Of a stretch of 13,153 nucleotides of DNA, positions 1 through 7,465 are shown one piece after another (position 1 is the stretch's first letter; each line of letters starts with the position of its first letter). The notes beneath the pieces were generated by a model. The model ran no database searches. It was not told the origin of the DNA and saw only the letters and a program-made list of their open reading frames with translations. Location: positions 1 to 13,153 of the forward strand of contig CAZPMO010000137.1 in assembly GCA_964587515.1 (NCBI GenBank), in the 5' to 3' direction. The translations under genes and the position numbers were made by a program. This DNA comes from CAZPMO01 sp964587515 (GTDB lineage Bacteria > Pseudomonadota > Alphaproteobacteria > MPNO01).

Positions 1-1004
1 CCGGTCGCGGTGCCGACGATCAGCATCATGCCGCCGTCCCAATGGTGCAGCGTCATCGCCTCGAAGGCGCTGTTCACCGGCTTGGGCAGACCCTCGACAA
101 GCTCCGTCCAGCTGCGGCCATCGTCGGCGCTGCGCATGACCAGGGAATCGGCGACGGGGTTGCTCATCCACTTGCCGGGATTGAAATGCGCGCCGCCCAT
201 ATAAATAATTCCCTCGTCGGCGGGATCGAAGAACAGGAAATCCGGGTAGCCCATGCGGTCGTCCCGCCCACTGAGACGGTCCCAGGAGTCGCCCGCGTCG
301 GCGCTGCGGTAAAGCCCCGCCCCGGTGGCGAGATAAAAGAGATCATGGTCGTTCTCGCCGATGATGAGGCGGTGGGTATCTCGATAGACCACATCGTCGG
401 GATGGGAATAGTCCGACAGTTCCACCCAGCTTTCGCCGTCGTCGACCGATTTTAAAAGCGCTCCCTGTTCGATCAGAGCGTAGATTGTCTCCGGTTGAGC
501 CGGATGGAAGACGATGCTTTTCACATGGGCGATATGCGGCGGTGGCGGAAAGGTCCATTTTTCGGTGCCGGGAACCTTGCGCAGGCTGGTGACCTCGGTC
601 CAACTCTCGCCCAGATCGTCGCTGCGATAAAGCGCCGCGGGCTGGGTGCCGGCGAATAAAGTCACCCGGTCGCCGACGCGGCGCGCCGCCACCGTATAGA
701 CATGCGGCCGATCGATGCCGTTGGTCAGCGGGCGCCAGTCCGCGCCTTCGCCATCGTCGGAAACCCACAGCCCGCCGTCGGCGTGGGCGCTGGCGAACAG
801 CTTTCCCGATACCGGCTCGAACTGCAGCGCGCCCACATGACGGTCGGTAAGCGAGCGCCCGGCAAGACGCCACGGCGCGTCCGCGCCGTCGCGCCGAAGC
901 GTCGCCACGCCTTCGACGGTGGCCACCAGCAGTTTCGTCGCCGGCCCGTCGCCGGAGCTGGAATTTTGGCCGTTCGGGGACAAATACGTGGTCACTTCCG
1001 TCAT
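1..1004 (-). CDS. Asp-box (BNR/sialidase-like) repeat protein, 3' part cut by window edge
   Basis: An open frame runs from ATG at 1004 to the window edge without a stop, giving 334 residues. GGAGG lies 8 bases before the start. The protein has a series of Asp-box motifs (S-x-D-x-G-x-S-W): SDDLGESW near 128-135, SVDDGESW near 186-193, SADAGDSW near 234-241 and SADDGRSW near 292-299. A degenerate copy (SDDGEGADW) is near 82-90. The spacing of about 50 residues fits blades of a beta-propeller of the BNR/sialidase-like/YCF48 type. No signal peptide or membrane segment is visible, so it is probably cytoplasmic, which is unusual for a true sialidase. The FRIP and catalytic Arg triad of sialidases are not seen, so glycosidase activity is unsupported and a binding or scaffold role is more likely. 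It lies 73 bases after the sulfotransferase gene on the same strand, probably in one transcript. Confidence 0.85.
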   Translation of the reverse strand, partial: MTEVTTYLSPNGQNSSSGDGPATKLLVATVEGVATLRRDGADAPWRLAGRSLTDRHVGALQFEPVSGKLFASAHADGGLWVSDDGEGADWRPLTNGIDRPHVYTVAARRVGDRVTLFAGTQPAALYRSDDLGESWTEVTSLRKVPGTEKWTFPPPPHIAHVKSIVFHPAQPETIYALIEQGALLKSVDDGESWVELSDYSHPDDVVYRDTHRLIIGENDHDLFYLATGAGLYRSADAGDSWDRLSGRDDRMGYPDFLFFDPADEGIIYMGGAHFNPGKWMSNPVADSLVMRSADDGRSWTELVEGLPKPVNSAFEAMTLHHWDGGMMLIVGTAT

Positions 1005-1077
1005 CGATAATTCCTCCGCAATCCAGGAATACCCTGAGGGTTCGCTGCAATCGGGAAAACGGTATCACGCACGCGTT

Positions 1078-3162
1078 TTAATCGAAAGTGTGAACCGGTA
1101 ATTCGGACAACCGCGCTTTCAGCTCAGCCAGATGGTCGGCATAGTTGCCCGACCGGCCGAGTGATGAGCGGTAGAGCGGTTGGCGCACCTGCCAGAGGCT
1201 CGCCGATGCGACGTTCGCGGCCGACGATTGATAATCGAGGCAGGATTCCTCCCACGGGAGATCCAGGAACCCCAGCAGCGCCGTTATCTGACCCCTTGGA
1301 TCGTCGAGCAATCGGGCGTAATCGAGCATATGGATCGGCATGCCGATCCGCCGCCAATGGGCCAGGATCCGCCGGTTGAGCGTGTAATAATGCGCCAGCC
1401 GATCCAACGCGCAGGCGTAGGGCAATGGGTCGACGAAATCCTGAAAAAAGATCGAGAGACACGTGTCCAGGGCGTCGCGCTCGCAATAGACGAATTTGGC
1501 GTCGGGCAGCAGCAAATGGATAAGACCGACGTTCCACAGATTGTCGGGCATCTTGTCTGTGACATGCGCCGCCGACGGCGACATTTGGTCGAGAAACCCG
1601 ACATAGCCCGCGGCAATCTCGCGCGCTTCGGACGCCTCCAGCCGATCGAGGCATTCGGGATAATCGTCGCCACCCGCGCGGTCGACCAGGGCGCGCCGGA
1701 TGGCGTTGAAATGCGGCAGTTCTCCCGCGCCGTCGACGCGGGAATGGCTGGCAAGGATTTTCTCCACCAGCGACGTGCAGGAACGCGGCATGCCGATGAT
1801 GAACACCGGCTTGTTCGACGACATCCCCACTTCGCGGCGCCGCGCGAAAAAATCGGCGTCGAAGACGGTCTCGATGCGCTCCAAATGAGCCTCGCGCGCG
1901 GCGGAATCATAATCGAGCGCCTGTTCCAGATACCGGTTCGCCGAGACCGCCGCGGCGAAGGCATGGTCGAAGTCGCGCCGGCCGTCGAAATAGCCCGCGA
2001 GCACGAAATTCAGATGGGATTTGTCCTCCTCGCCGACGTTTTGATCGGCAAGGATCATGTCAATTCGGGCGATGTCGTCATCGCTGAACGGGAAGCCGCC
2101 ATCCACGGATTGCAGACGGAACGCTTCGACGGCGCCGGGGTCGATGGCTTTGATGGTCTCGATCACGGCGCGGGCCAATTCGAAATGGCCGGCGCGCTGC
2201 AGGTGCGCCCCCTTGGAATAATGCGCGGCGATCGAACGCGGATTTTTTTCGAGGATAGCCCCGAGGATCGCGAAGCCCTCTGCCTCCTTACCGTGATCGA
2301 ACAGAATCTCGGCGAGATCGTATTGAAGCTCCGCCTCGGCCGGAATCAGCTCGACCGCCTTTCGCGAATGGAATTCGGCTTCATCGAGGCGTCCCAGCGT
2401 TTTCAGCAACAGGCCAAGCTTCCCGTGCGCCTGCCCGAAATCGGGGTGATCCGAAAGAATGCGCCCCAGGATTTCGACCGCGCGATGGGGATGGCCTTGC
2501 CGCTCATGACACAAGGCGAGACCGAAAAGGGCGTCGGGCATATCGGGGTTCGCCGCGACGAGTTTCTCTAAAATCCGGATCGCCTCGTCGAGACGCCCGG
2601 TATCGGCCAGCAGATTGGCGTAATTCATCTGAACCACGGCGTTGCCGGGCGCGAGAAAGGCCGCGCGCTTGAGATGCTTATGGGCCTCCGCGGTCTTCCC
2701 CGTCTGTAGACACACAAGCCCCAAATTCATCAACCCGTCGATATGCTTGGGCTGCTTGCGCACGAACCGGGCGAACAGGTCATGGGCTTCGTCGAACGCG
2801 CCCTCCTCCGCCAGCGCCAGCCCAAGCGTATAGGACGCGACGCCGTGGGTCGGCCGATTTTCCAGGGCGCGCCGGATCGCCGATTTGCCATCGTCCCGCC
2901 GGCCAAGCTGTAGGAGCGCGAGGCCCAGACCGGTCAGCAGATCAGGTTCGTCGGGCTTATGCTGGAGCGCGTGGCTGAAAATATTCGCGGCCGCGTCGGG
3001 CTGTCCCGATTGCAGCACGATCTCGCCGAGATTCGCCGCCGCACGGATGTTCGCGGGATCCATCGACAGGACCTGCTGATAGCGCCGCGCCGCCTCCGCC
3101 AACTGTCCGGACCGCGCCAACCGCGTGGCGTCGTTCATGATCTGCTGGACGTTTCCCGGCAT
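1078..3162 (-). CDS. TPR-repeat sulfotransferase family protein
   Basis: The product has 694 residues and starts at an ATG preceded by GGGGAG with good spacing. Residues about 5-345 are a run of roughly nine to ten tetratricopeptide repeats (for example 'LGLVCLQTGKTAEAHKHLKRA', residues 148-167). The C-terminal part, about 450-680, is a PAPS-dependent sulfotransferase domain. The 5'-phosphosulfate loop is 'IIGMPRSCTSLVEKIL' (455-470) and the 3'-phosphate region is 'VYCERDALDTCLSIF' (558-572), with R562 and S570 as likely ligands. Such proteins transfer sulfate from PAPS to a hydroxyl or amine, and the TPRs probably bind a protein or peptide partner. The usual Gly of PRSGT is Cys462 here. No signal peptide or membrane segment is seen. 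The gene begins 80 bases after the radical SAM gene and precedes the Asp-box gene, so one operon is likely. The substrate cannot be read from the sequence. Confidence 0.93.
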   Translation of the reverse strand: MPGNVQQIMNDATRLARSGQLAEAARRYQQVLSMDPANIRAAANLGEIVLQSGQPDAAANIFSHALQHKPDEPDLLTGLGLALLQLGRRDDGKSAIRRALENRPTHGVASYTLGLALAEEGAFDEAHDLFARFVRKQPKHIDGLMNLGLVCLQTGKTAEAHKHLKRAAFLAPGNAVVQMNYANLLADTGRLDEAIRILEKLVAANPDMPDALFGLALCHERQGHPHRAVEILGRILSDHPDFGQAHGKLGLLLKTLGRLDEAEFHSRKAVELIPAEAELQYDLAEILFDHGKEAEGFAILGAILEKNPRSIAAHYSKGAHLQRAGHFELARAVIETIKAIDPGAVEAFRLQSVDGGFPFSDDDIARIDMILADQNVGEEDKSHLNFVLAGYFDGRRDFDHAFAAAVSANRYLEQALDYDSAAREAHLERIETVFDADFFARRREVGMSSNKPVFIIGMPRSCTSLVEKILASHSRVDGAGELPHFNAIRRALVDRAGGDDYPECLDRLEASEAREIAAGYVGFLDQMSPSAAHVTDKMPDNLWNVGLIHLLLPDAKFVYCERDALDTCLSIFFQDFVDPLPYACALDRLAHYYTLNRRILAHWRRIGMPIHMLDYARLLDDPRGQITALLGFLDLPWEESCLDYQSSAANVASASLWQVRQPLYRSSLGRSGNYADHLAELKARLSELPVHTFD

Positions 3163-3242
3163 TCAGCGCTCCCCACGGGATATTCCGTGCCCGGCAAAGG
3201 TAGCACAGGACGCCGTTGCGGCCATGCGAACGGGCCCTGGAA

Positions 3243-4193
3243 TTACTGGCTGCAGGACCCGCCGCCGAGGACGCAGAACCGCGCGCAGTGGGGGTGGTTG
3301 AGTGGAACCTCCCCGGCCGCGCCGGCGAGGCTTGGGCCAAGATCGAACGCCTGGTCGTAGGGCAGCAGCGTACACGCGACCACGCTGGGCGCGGCGGCCC
3401 CCTTGCGTTTGACCACCATGCGCGAGGTGGCGCACATCATCGCGTCCGGTGAAACGCCGAGGATGCCCCAGCAGGCTTCGGTGATCTCGGGCACGTCGGT
3501 GCCCGCATCCATCTCGGGGAACAGGACCAGCGCGGCCGGATCATGCGCATCCACCACCAACTGGTTTTCCGCGAACAAGGCGGCATATCCCTCGCGCAGC
3601 GCGTCTTCGCTCTCGTCCCAGCAGGTGCGCCCCGCGACATCGATGTTAAAGCCGTTGGCGCCCAGCCAGCGCAGCCCGTCGAGCGTAGGCTCCCACGAGC
3701 GCGCGCCGCGCTCTTCCTCGTGCAGGGCGCGGGTATGGTGATCGAGCGAGACGCGCAAGACCAGCTTCACGCCGTGTCGCTCGGCGATCTCGAGCAGTGG
3801 CGCCTGAAGCTTCATCATGGGCCGCATGGCGTTGGTCAGCACCAGCACCCGAAAGCCGCGCTCCAGACACAGCGCGAGCATGTCCATGATTTCGGGGTTC
3901 ATGAACGGCTCACCGCCGGTAAACCCGATTTCCTCGGTCGCGAGCCCACGATCGGCGATCTCATCGAGATACGCCGCCACTTCGTCCGCCGTGATATAGG
4001 CAAGCCGGTCGTTGCGCGGGCTGGAGTCGATGTAACAGTTGCGGCAGGTCAGGTTGCACAACGTACCGGTGTTGATCCACAGCGTGCGCAGCGCCTTGAG
4101 CGCGACCGAAGCTCGCGCCTCGCCGTCGGCGGTCACATCCGGGTCGAGAAACTTCAGGGCCGCGCGCGGCGCGGGTTCGACGATATCATCCAT
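3243..4193 (-). CDS. Radical SAM protein with Cys-rich C-terminus
   Basis: The product has 316 residues from ATG 4193. The radical SAM cluster motif is C46-x3-C50-x2-C53 ('CNLTCRNCYID'), followed by 'GFTGGEPFMNP' (90-100), the SAM-binding GGEP motif. The C-terminal third has six more cysteines (C241, C254, C274, C303, C307, C314), including 'HPHCARFCVLGGGSCS' at the very end. This pattern suggests one or two auxiliary Fe-S clusters, as in SPASM/Twitch-type enzymes that modify peptides or small molecules. The reaction is unknown. The open frame extends upstream to GTG 4208 and TTG 4244, but none of the three starts has a strong Shine-Dalgarno. I chose the ATG because a possible -10 box lies at 4233-4238. 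It is the first gene of the minus-strand block with the TPR-sulfotransferase and the Asp-box protein. A short cofactor or peptide precursor next to it was not found. Confidence 0.9.
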   Translation of the reverse strand: MDDIVEPAPRAALKFLDPDVTADGEARASVALKALRTLWINTGTLCNLTCRNCYIDSSPRNDRLAYITADEVAAYLDEIADRGLATEEIGFTGGEPFMNPEIMDMLALCLERGFRVLVLTNAMRPMMKLQAPLLEIAERHGVKLVLRVSLDHHTRALHEEERGARSWEPTLDGLRWLGANGFNIDVAGRTCWDESEDALREGYAALFAENQLVVDAHDPAALVLFPEMDAGTDVPEITEACWGILGVSPDAMMCATSRMVVKRKGAAAPSVVACTLLPYDQAFDLGPSLAGAAGEVPLNHPHCARFCVLGGGSCSQ

Positions 4194-4284
4194 TACATTA
4201 TCCGACACTGGGTCCGGCAAGTGGACGGGTCCGGTATAAAACAAGCACGCCGTCGCGAACAGCCAACTTTTGGTGAGGTGCCAG

Positions 4285-4408
4285 GGAAATCACATTAGGC
4301 GGTCGAAAGCATTCCTAGTCCTTCGAGACGGCGCTTCGCGCCTCCTCAGGATGAGGAAAGCTAGGTATATCCTCATCCTGAGGAGGGCCGAAGGCCCGTC
4401 TCGAAGGA
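4285..4408. repeat. Dispersed palindromic repeat, copy 1 (hairpin plus 34-base tail)
   Basis: Arms 4319-4357 and 4370-4408 pair around a 12-base loop. The outer 13 (TCCTTCGAGACGG) and inner 15 bases (TCCTCAGGATGAGGA) pair perfectly, while the 11-base centre of each arm has mismatches. A tail at 4285-4318 matches, inverted, the tail of the copy at 9096-9219 in 30 of 34 positions, so the repeat unit is longer than the hairpin. The bases at 4427-4441 resemble the outer end of the tail in inverted orientation, so this copy may be a fuller element of about 157 bases with short terminal inverted repeats. There is no T-run, so it is unlikely to be a simple intrinsic terminator. No transposase is present. 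REP-like or MITE-like repeats of this sequence type are, from memory, common in alphaproteobacterial intergenic DNA. Confidence 0.9.
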
Positions 4409-4482
4409 TCGTGCTCCGTAGTCATTGCTTATGCGATCGCCCTGGATGAGGCGCGGGACTGCCCGGAACGGGCGAACGGCGT

Positions 4483-4488
4483 TATACT
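4483..4488 (+). promoter_or_regulatory. Possible -10 box (TATACT) of the plus-strand operon
   Basis: TATACT differs from the TATAAT consensus at one position and lies 27 bases before the ATG at 4516, leaving room for a short leader. The -35 region about 17 bases upstream matches the consensus poorly, so the promoter may need an activator or may be another sequence. Confidence 0.35.
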
Positions 4489-4515
4489 GCGAAAAACAAC
4501 CAACGGGGATCGATC

Positions 4516-4707
4516 ATGCTTGATGTGATGATCGAACAATGGAAGAACCTGAACGGATCCACCGATTATCTGTGGTCGGTGTGGCGCGAGGGTCAGCGCA
4601 TCGAGATGGGCGGCGCGCACGACACCGCGGACGCGGCGGAGGAAGCCGCGATCGCCTTCTGCAACCGGAAATTCGGCACCGAACCGGTCGACATCACGCG
4701 CCTCTGA
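4516..4707 (+). CDS. Small conserved-looking protein of unknown function (63 aa)
   Basis: I do not recognise this family. GGGGATCGATC precedes the ATG, the frame ends in TGA 16 bases before the LLM oxidoreductase gene, and composition matches its neighbours, all supporting a real gene. The product is acidic and soluble. It starts with aromatic-rich 'WKNLNGSTDYLWSVW' (9-23), then a predicted beta-type segment around 'GQRIEMGG', then a helix 'DTADAAEEAAIAFCNRKFG' (36-54). This order resembles a small beta-beta-alpha domain. There is no signal peptide or membrane segment, and a single cysteine (C49). The position suggests it is co-transcribed with the flavin oxidoreductase, so it could be an accessory or regulatory protein for that enzyme; this is inference from position only. 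Confidence 0.72.
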   Translation: MLDVMIEQWKNLNGSTDYLWSVWREGQRIEMGGAHDTADAAEEAAIAFCNRKFGTEPVDITRL

Positions 4708-4723
4708 CGGGGAGAGGAAATCC

Positions 4724-5728
4724 ATGGAATTCGGGATCTTCGACCATCTGGACCGCGGCCGCGACGCGCCGCTGCCCGACATCTACGAAGATCGCCTGAA
4801 GATGGTCGAACGATACGAGGCGGCCGGCATTTACTGCTATCACGTGGCCGAGCATCACGCGACGTCGCTCGGCATGGCGCCCTCGCCCGGCGTGTTCCTC
4901 GCCGCCGTGGCCCAGCGCACCAAAAAGATCCTGTTCGGGCCGCTGGTCTATATCCTGCCGCTGTATGATCCCATGCGGCTGGTCGAGGAAATCTGCATGC
5001 TCGACAATCTCAGCCGGGGCCGTTTCCAGCTCGGCGTTGGGCGCGGTATTTCCATATTGGAACTCGGCCATTTCGGCATCGCCCACCCCGAGGTGCGTGA
5101 AATATACGACGAGGCGCTGGAAGTGGTGCTGACGGCGCTTCAGGACGAGGTGGTGAACCACAAGGGCGCGCGCTTCCGCTACACCGATTTCCCCATGGAA
5201 TTACAGCCGCTTCAGAAACCCCATCCGCCGCTGTGGTACGGCGCGGGCTCGCCGGCCTCGGCCGAATGGTCGGCCAGGATCAAGGCCAACATCGTGATCA
5301 ACGCGCCGGCTTCGGTGGCGGCGCCGCTGATCGCCCGCTATTCCGAGACGTGGCGCCAGACCCATGGCGCTGCGCCGATCCCCATGATGGGCATCACGCG
5401 CCAAACATTCGTCGCCGAAACCGACGCCGAAGCGGAAAAGCGCGGCCGCCCGGCATTCGACAGCTGGTTCGCCAGTTTCGCCAAGCTGTGGCGCGCCTTC
5501 CGCGCGGACCCGGCGCGCTATCCCGACAATTTCGACGACGCGCGGCGCGCCGGCGTCATCACCGTGGGCTCGCCGGAGACGGTGCGCGCCGAGATCGCCG
5601 AGCAGCAGGCCGAATCGGGCTGCAACTATTTCGTCTCGCGCATGGCCTATGGCGATCTGACATTCGAGGAATCGGCGCGTTCGCTCGATCTGTTCGCGGC
5701 CGAGGTGATGCCGCATTTCAAGGAATAA
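4724..5728 (+). CDS. LLM class flavin-dependent oxidoreductase (bacterial luciferase-like)
   Basis: The product has 334 residues, the usual length for this family, with AGAGGAAA before the ATG. Recognisable features are the N-terminal beta strand 'MEFGIFDHLD', 'HVAEHHATSLGMAPSP' (40-55; the EHH motif typical of the family), 'ILFGPLVYILPLYDPMRLVEEI' (69-90) and 'LSRGRFQLGVGRG' (96-108), which form the TIM-barrel F420/FMN binding face. Family members are FMNH2- or F420-dependent monooxygenases or dehydrogenases acting on small organic compounds. Here FMN with a separate flavin reductase is most likely, because no F420 gene is nearby. The substrate is not predictable. It is second in the operon, 16 bases after the 63-residue gene and 9 bases before the cyclase gene. 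Its presence beside amidohydrolase and acyl-CoA genes suggests catabolic use. Confidence 0.93.
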   Translation: MEFGIFDHLDRGRDAPLPDIYEDRLKMVERYEAAGIYCYHVAEHHATSLGMAPSPGVFLAAVAQRTKKILFGPLVYILPLYDPMRLVEEICMLDNLSRGRFQLGVGRGISILELGHFGIAHPEVREIYDEALEVVLTALQDEVVNHKGARFRYTDFPMELQPLQKPHPPLWYGAGSPASAEWSARIKANIVINAPASVAAPLIARYSETWRQTHGAAPIPMMGITRQTFVAETDAEAEKRGRPAFDSWFASFAKLWRAFRADPARYPDNFDDARRAGVITVGSPETVRAEIAEQQAESGCNYFVSRMAYGDLTFEESARSLDLFAAEVMPHFKE

Positions 5729-5737
5729 TATACCGCC

Positions 5738-7465
5738 ATGGCCGCCGAACGCAGACTAGCCGGCATCCTGGCCGCCGATGTGGTCGCCTATTCGGCCCTG
5801 ATGGAAGCCGACGAAGCCGGCACCCGCGAACGCTTCAACGCCCACCTGCATAACCTGATCCAACCGGCGATCGCCGGCCGGAATGGACGCATCGTGAAGA
5901 CCACCGGCGACGGGCTGCTGGCGGAGTTCGCCAGCGTGGTGGATGCGGTCGAATGCGCCGCCGAAATCCAGAAATCCATGCCGGACCGCAACGCCAGCGA
6001 GAGCGAGGACCGGCGGATCATTTTCCGGATCGCCATCAATCTCGGCGACATCATGGTCGAGGGCGTCAATATCGCGGCCCGGCTCGAAGGCCTCGCGGAA
6101 CCGGGCGGTATCCTGGTTTCGGAAGATGTGTGGCGCCAGACCCACGGTAAGGTAGACTCATCGTTCCAGGATATGGGTCCGCAGCAGGTGAAAAACATCT
6201 CGCAGCCGGTGCGGGCCTATCGGGTGAGATTCGAAGATACCAGAGCGGAAAATGACACCGTGACCCAGGAACTCCCCGACCGACCGTCCATCGCCGTTCT
6301 GCCGTTCGACAATATGAGCGGCGATCCCGAGCAGGCGTATTTCGGCGACGGGCTGACGGAAACGCTGATCGCCGAACTGGCGCAGATTTCCGGTCTGTTC
6401 GTCATCGCCCGCAATTCCACCTTCGTCTACAAGGATCGCGCGGTCGATATCCGCGAGATCGCCCGCGACCTCGGCGTCCGCTACGTACTGGAAGGCAGCT
6501 TCCAGCGCGCCGGCGACCGTGTCCGCATCACCGCCCAGTTGATAGACGCGTTAAGAAACCATCACATGTGGGCGGATCGCTATGACCGGAAATTCGACGA
6601 TCTGTTCGACGTGCAGGACGAAATCACCGACAAGATCGTCTCCGCTCTCGACGTCACGCTCAGGGCCGACGAACAGCAACAGTTTCGCCGAGGACGCCTG
6701 TCCAATCCTGAAGCCGCCGAGCCGTTCTTCCGGGGGTATGAGAGGTTCGAACGAATTACCAAGGAAGATAACGCCGCGGCGCGACCTCATTTCGAACGCG
6801 CCGCCGAGCTTGATCTCGAATCGTCGTTTCCGCTCGAATTGCTGGGGTGGACCCATGTCCAGGAGGCCCGGTTCGGATGGACCGACGACCCCGGCGCGGC
6901 ATTCCGCAAGGCCGCCGAATACGCGGAAAAAGCGCTCGCCACCGATGCGACGACTCCTGGCTCCTATTCCTTGATGGGGTACCTGCTGCTGTTGCGCGGC
7001 GAGCATGACAAGGCGATCGCGCTCGGTCGCCGGGCGACGTCCCTGGGGCCCAACCGGGCGATCACCCTGGCGCTGTTCGCCCAGACGCTCTTGCTTTCCG
7101 GCGAACCTTCGGAGGCGGTCGACCTCATGCACCAGGCCATGCGTCTCGACCCGCACCATCCCCCCTATTATCACTATTTCCTGGGTTCGGCTTTTATGGT
7201 GGCGGGGAATACGGAAGCGGCCATCGACGAATTCGAATTACAGCACCGGAAGGATTCCGACAGTCCCTTAGGCTACCCCGAACAGGCCTTCTGCTATCAC
7301 GAAGTGGGGCGGATCGATGACGCTCGGGCCGCCATATCCACCGGACTGCGGCAAAACCCGGCCTATACGGTGGGTCAATTCGCGCGAGCCGTGCCGTTCA
7401 AGGACAAGGCCTTCCTTGACCGGATGCTCGCCGCGCTGCGCGAGTTGGGGCTGCCGGACGATTAA
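5738..7465 (+). CDS. Class III adenylate/guanylate cyclase domain fused to TolB/FlgO-like domain and TPRs
   Basis: The product has 575 residues. The cyclase domain (about 5-165) keeps both metal-binding aspartates, D14 ('LAADVVAYSALM') and D58 ('TGDGLLAEF'), the nucleotide-specificity Lys K54, and the transition-state pair N111 and R115 ('VNIAARLEG'). Compared from memory with close relatives, where a segment like DDIYGDG precedes VN, seven residues are missing after 'GDIMVEG' (103-109). That segment normally holds the adenine-recognising Asp. Residues about 182-310 ('RPSIAVLPFDNMSGDPE...') match the TolB/FlgO-like domain often found after such cyclases, and about 320-575 are TPR-like helices. 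There is no membrane segment, so it is probably cytosolic. The start follows the LLM stop by 9 bases with only a weak AAGGAA upstream, suggesting translational coupling. It may act as a cAMP or cGMP signal protein, or, if the deletion inactivates it, as a binding scaffold. Confidence 0.92.
   Translation: MAAERRLAGILAADVVAYSALMEADEAGTRERFNAHLHNLIQPAIAGRNGRIVKTTGDGLLAEFASVVDAVECAAEIQKSMPDRNASESEDRRIIFRIAINLGDIMVEGVNIAARLEGLAEPGGILVSEDVWRQTHGKVDSSFQDMGPQQVKNISQPVRAYRVRFEDTRAENDTVTQELPDRPSIAVLPFDNMSGDPEQAYFGDGLTETLIAELAQISGLFVIARNSTFVYKDRAVDIREIARDLGVRYVLEGSFQRAGDRVRITAQLIDALRNHHMWADRYDRKFDDLFDVQDEITDKIVSALDVTLRADEQQQFRRGRLSNPEAAEPFFRGYERFERITKEDNAAARPHFERAAELDLESSFPLELLGWTHVQEARFGWTDDPGAAFRKAAEYAEKALATDATTPGSYSLMGYLLLLRGEHDKAIALGRRATSLGPNRAITLALFAQTLLLSGEPSEAVDLMHQAMRLDPHHPPYYHYFLGSAFMVAGNTEAAIDEFELQHRKDSDSPLGYPEQAFCYHEVGRIDDARAAISTGLRQNPAYTVGQFARAVPFKDKAFLDRMLAALRELGLPDD

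Larger units (their letters stand above)
4194..4515. promoter_or_regulatory. Divergent intergenic region between radical SAM gene and plus-strand operon
   Basis: These 322 bases separate two divergently transcribed units, so both promoters should be here. On the minus strand a TATACC-like -10 box is at 4233-4238, with no convincing -35. On the plus strand TATACT at 4483-4488 is a better -10 candidate, 27 bases before the first start codon, with only a weak -35. The middle is filled by copy 1 of the palindromic repeat. No further ORF with good start signals is visible. Confidence 0.5.

Noticed and set aside
1..1004. True secreted sialidase
   Set aside because: Asp-boxes occur in many non-sialidase propellers; there is no signal peptide and no FRIP motif in the visible part.
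343..1068. 241-codon minus-strand frame overlapping the Asp-box gene
   Set aside because: Arg-rich and motif-free. The adjacent frame starting at 1004 has four perfect Asp-box motifs and a ribosome site.
1180..2571. 463-codon plus-strand open frame opposite the TPR-sulfotransferase gene
   Set aside because: Its product is low-complexity in style with no family motif, while the opposite strand has clear TPR and sulfotransferase motifs. It is a mirror frame of high-GC coding DNA.
4319..4408. Palindromic repeat as a rho-independent terminator
   Set aside because: No T-run follows either side, and it sits upstream of both neighbouring genes rather than at a gene end.
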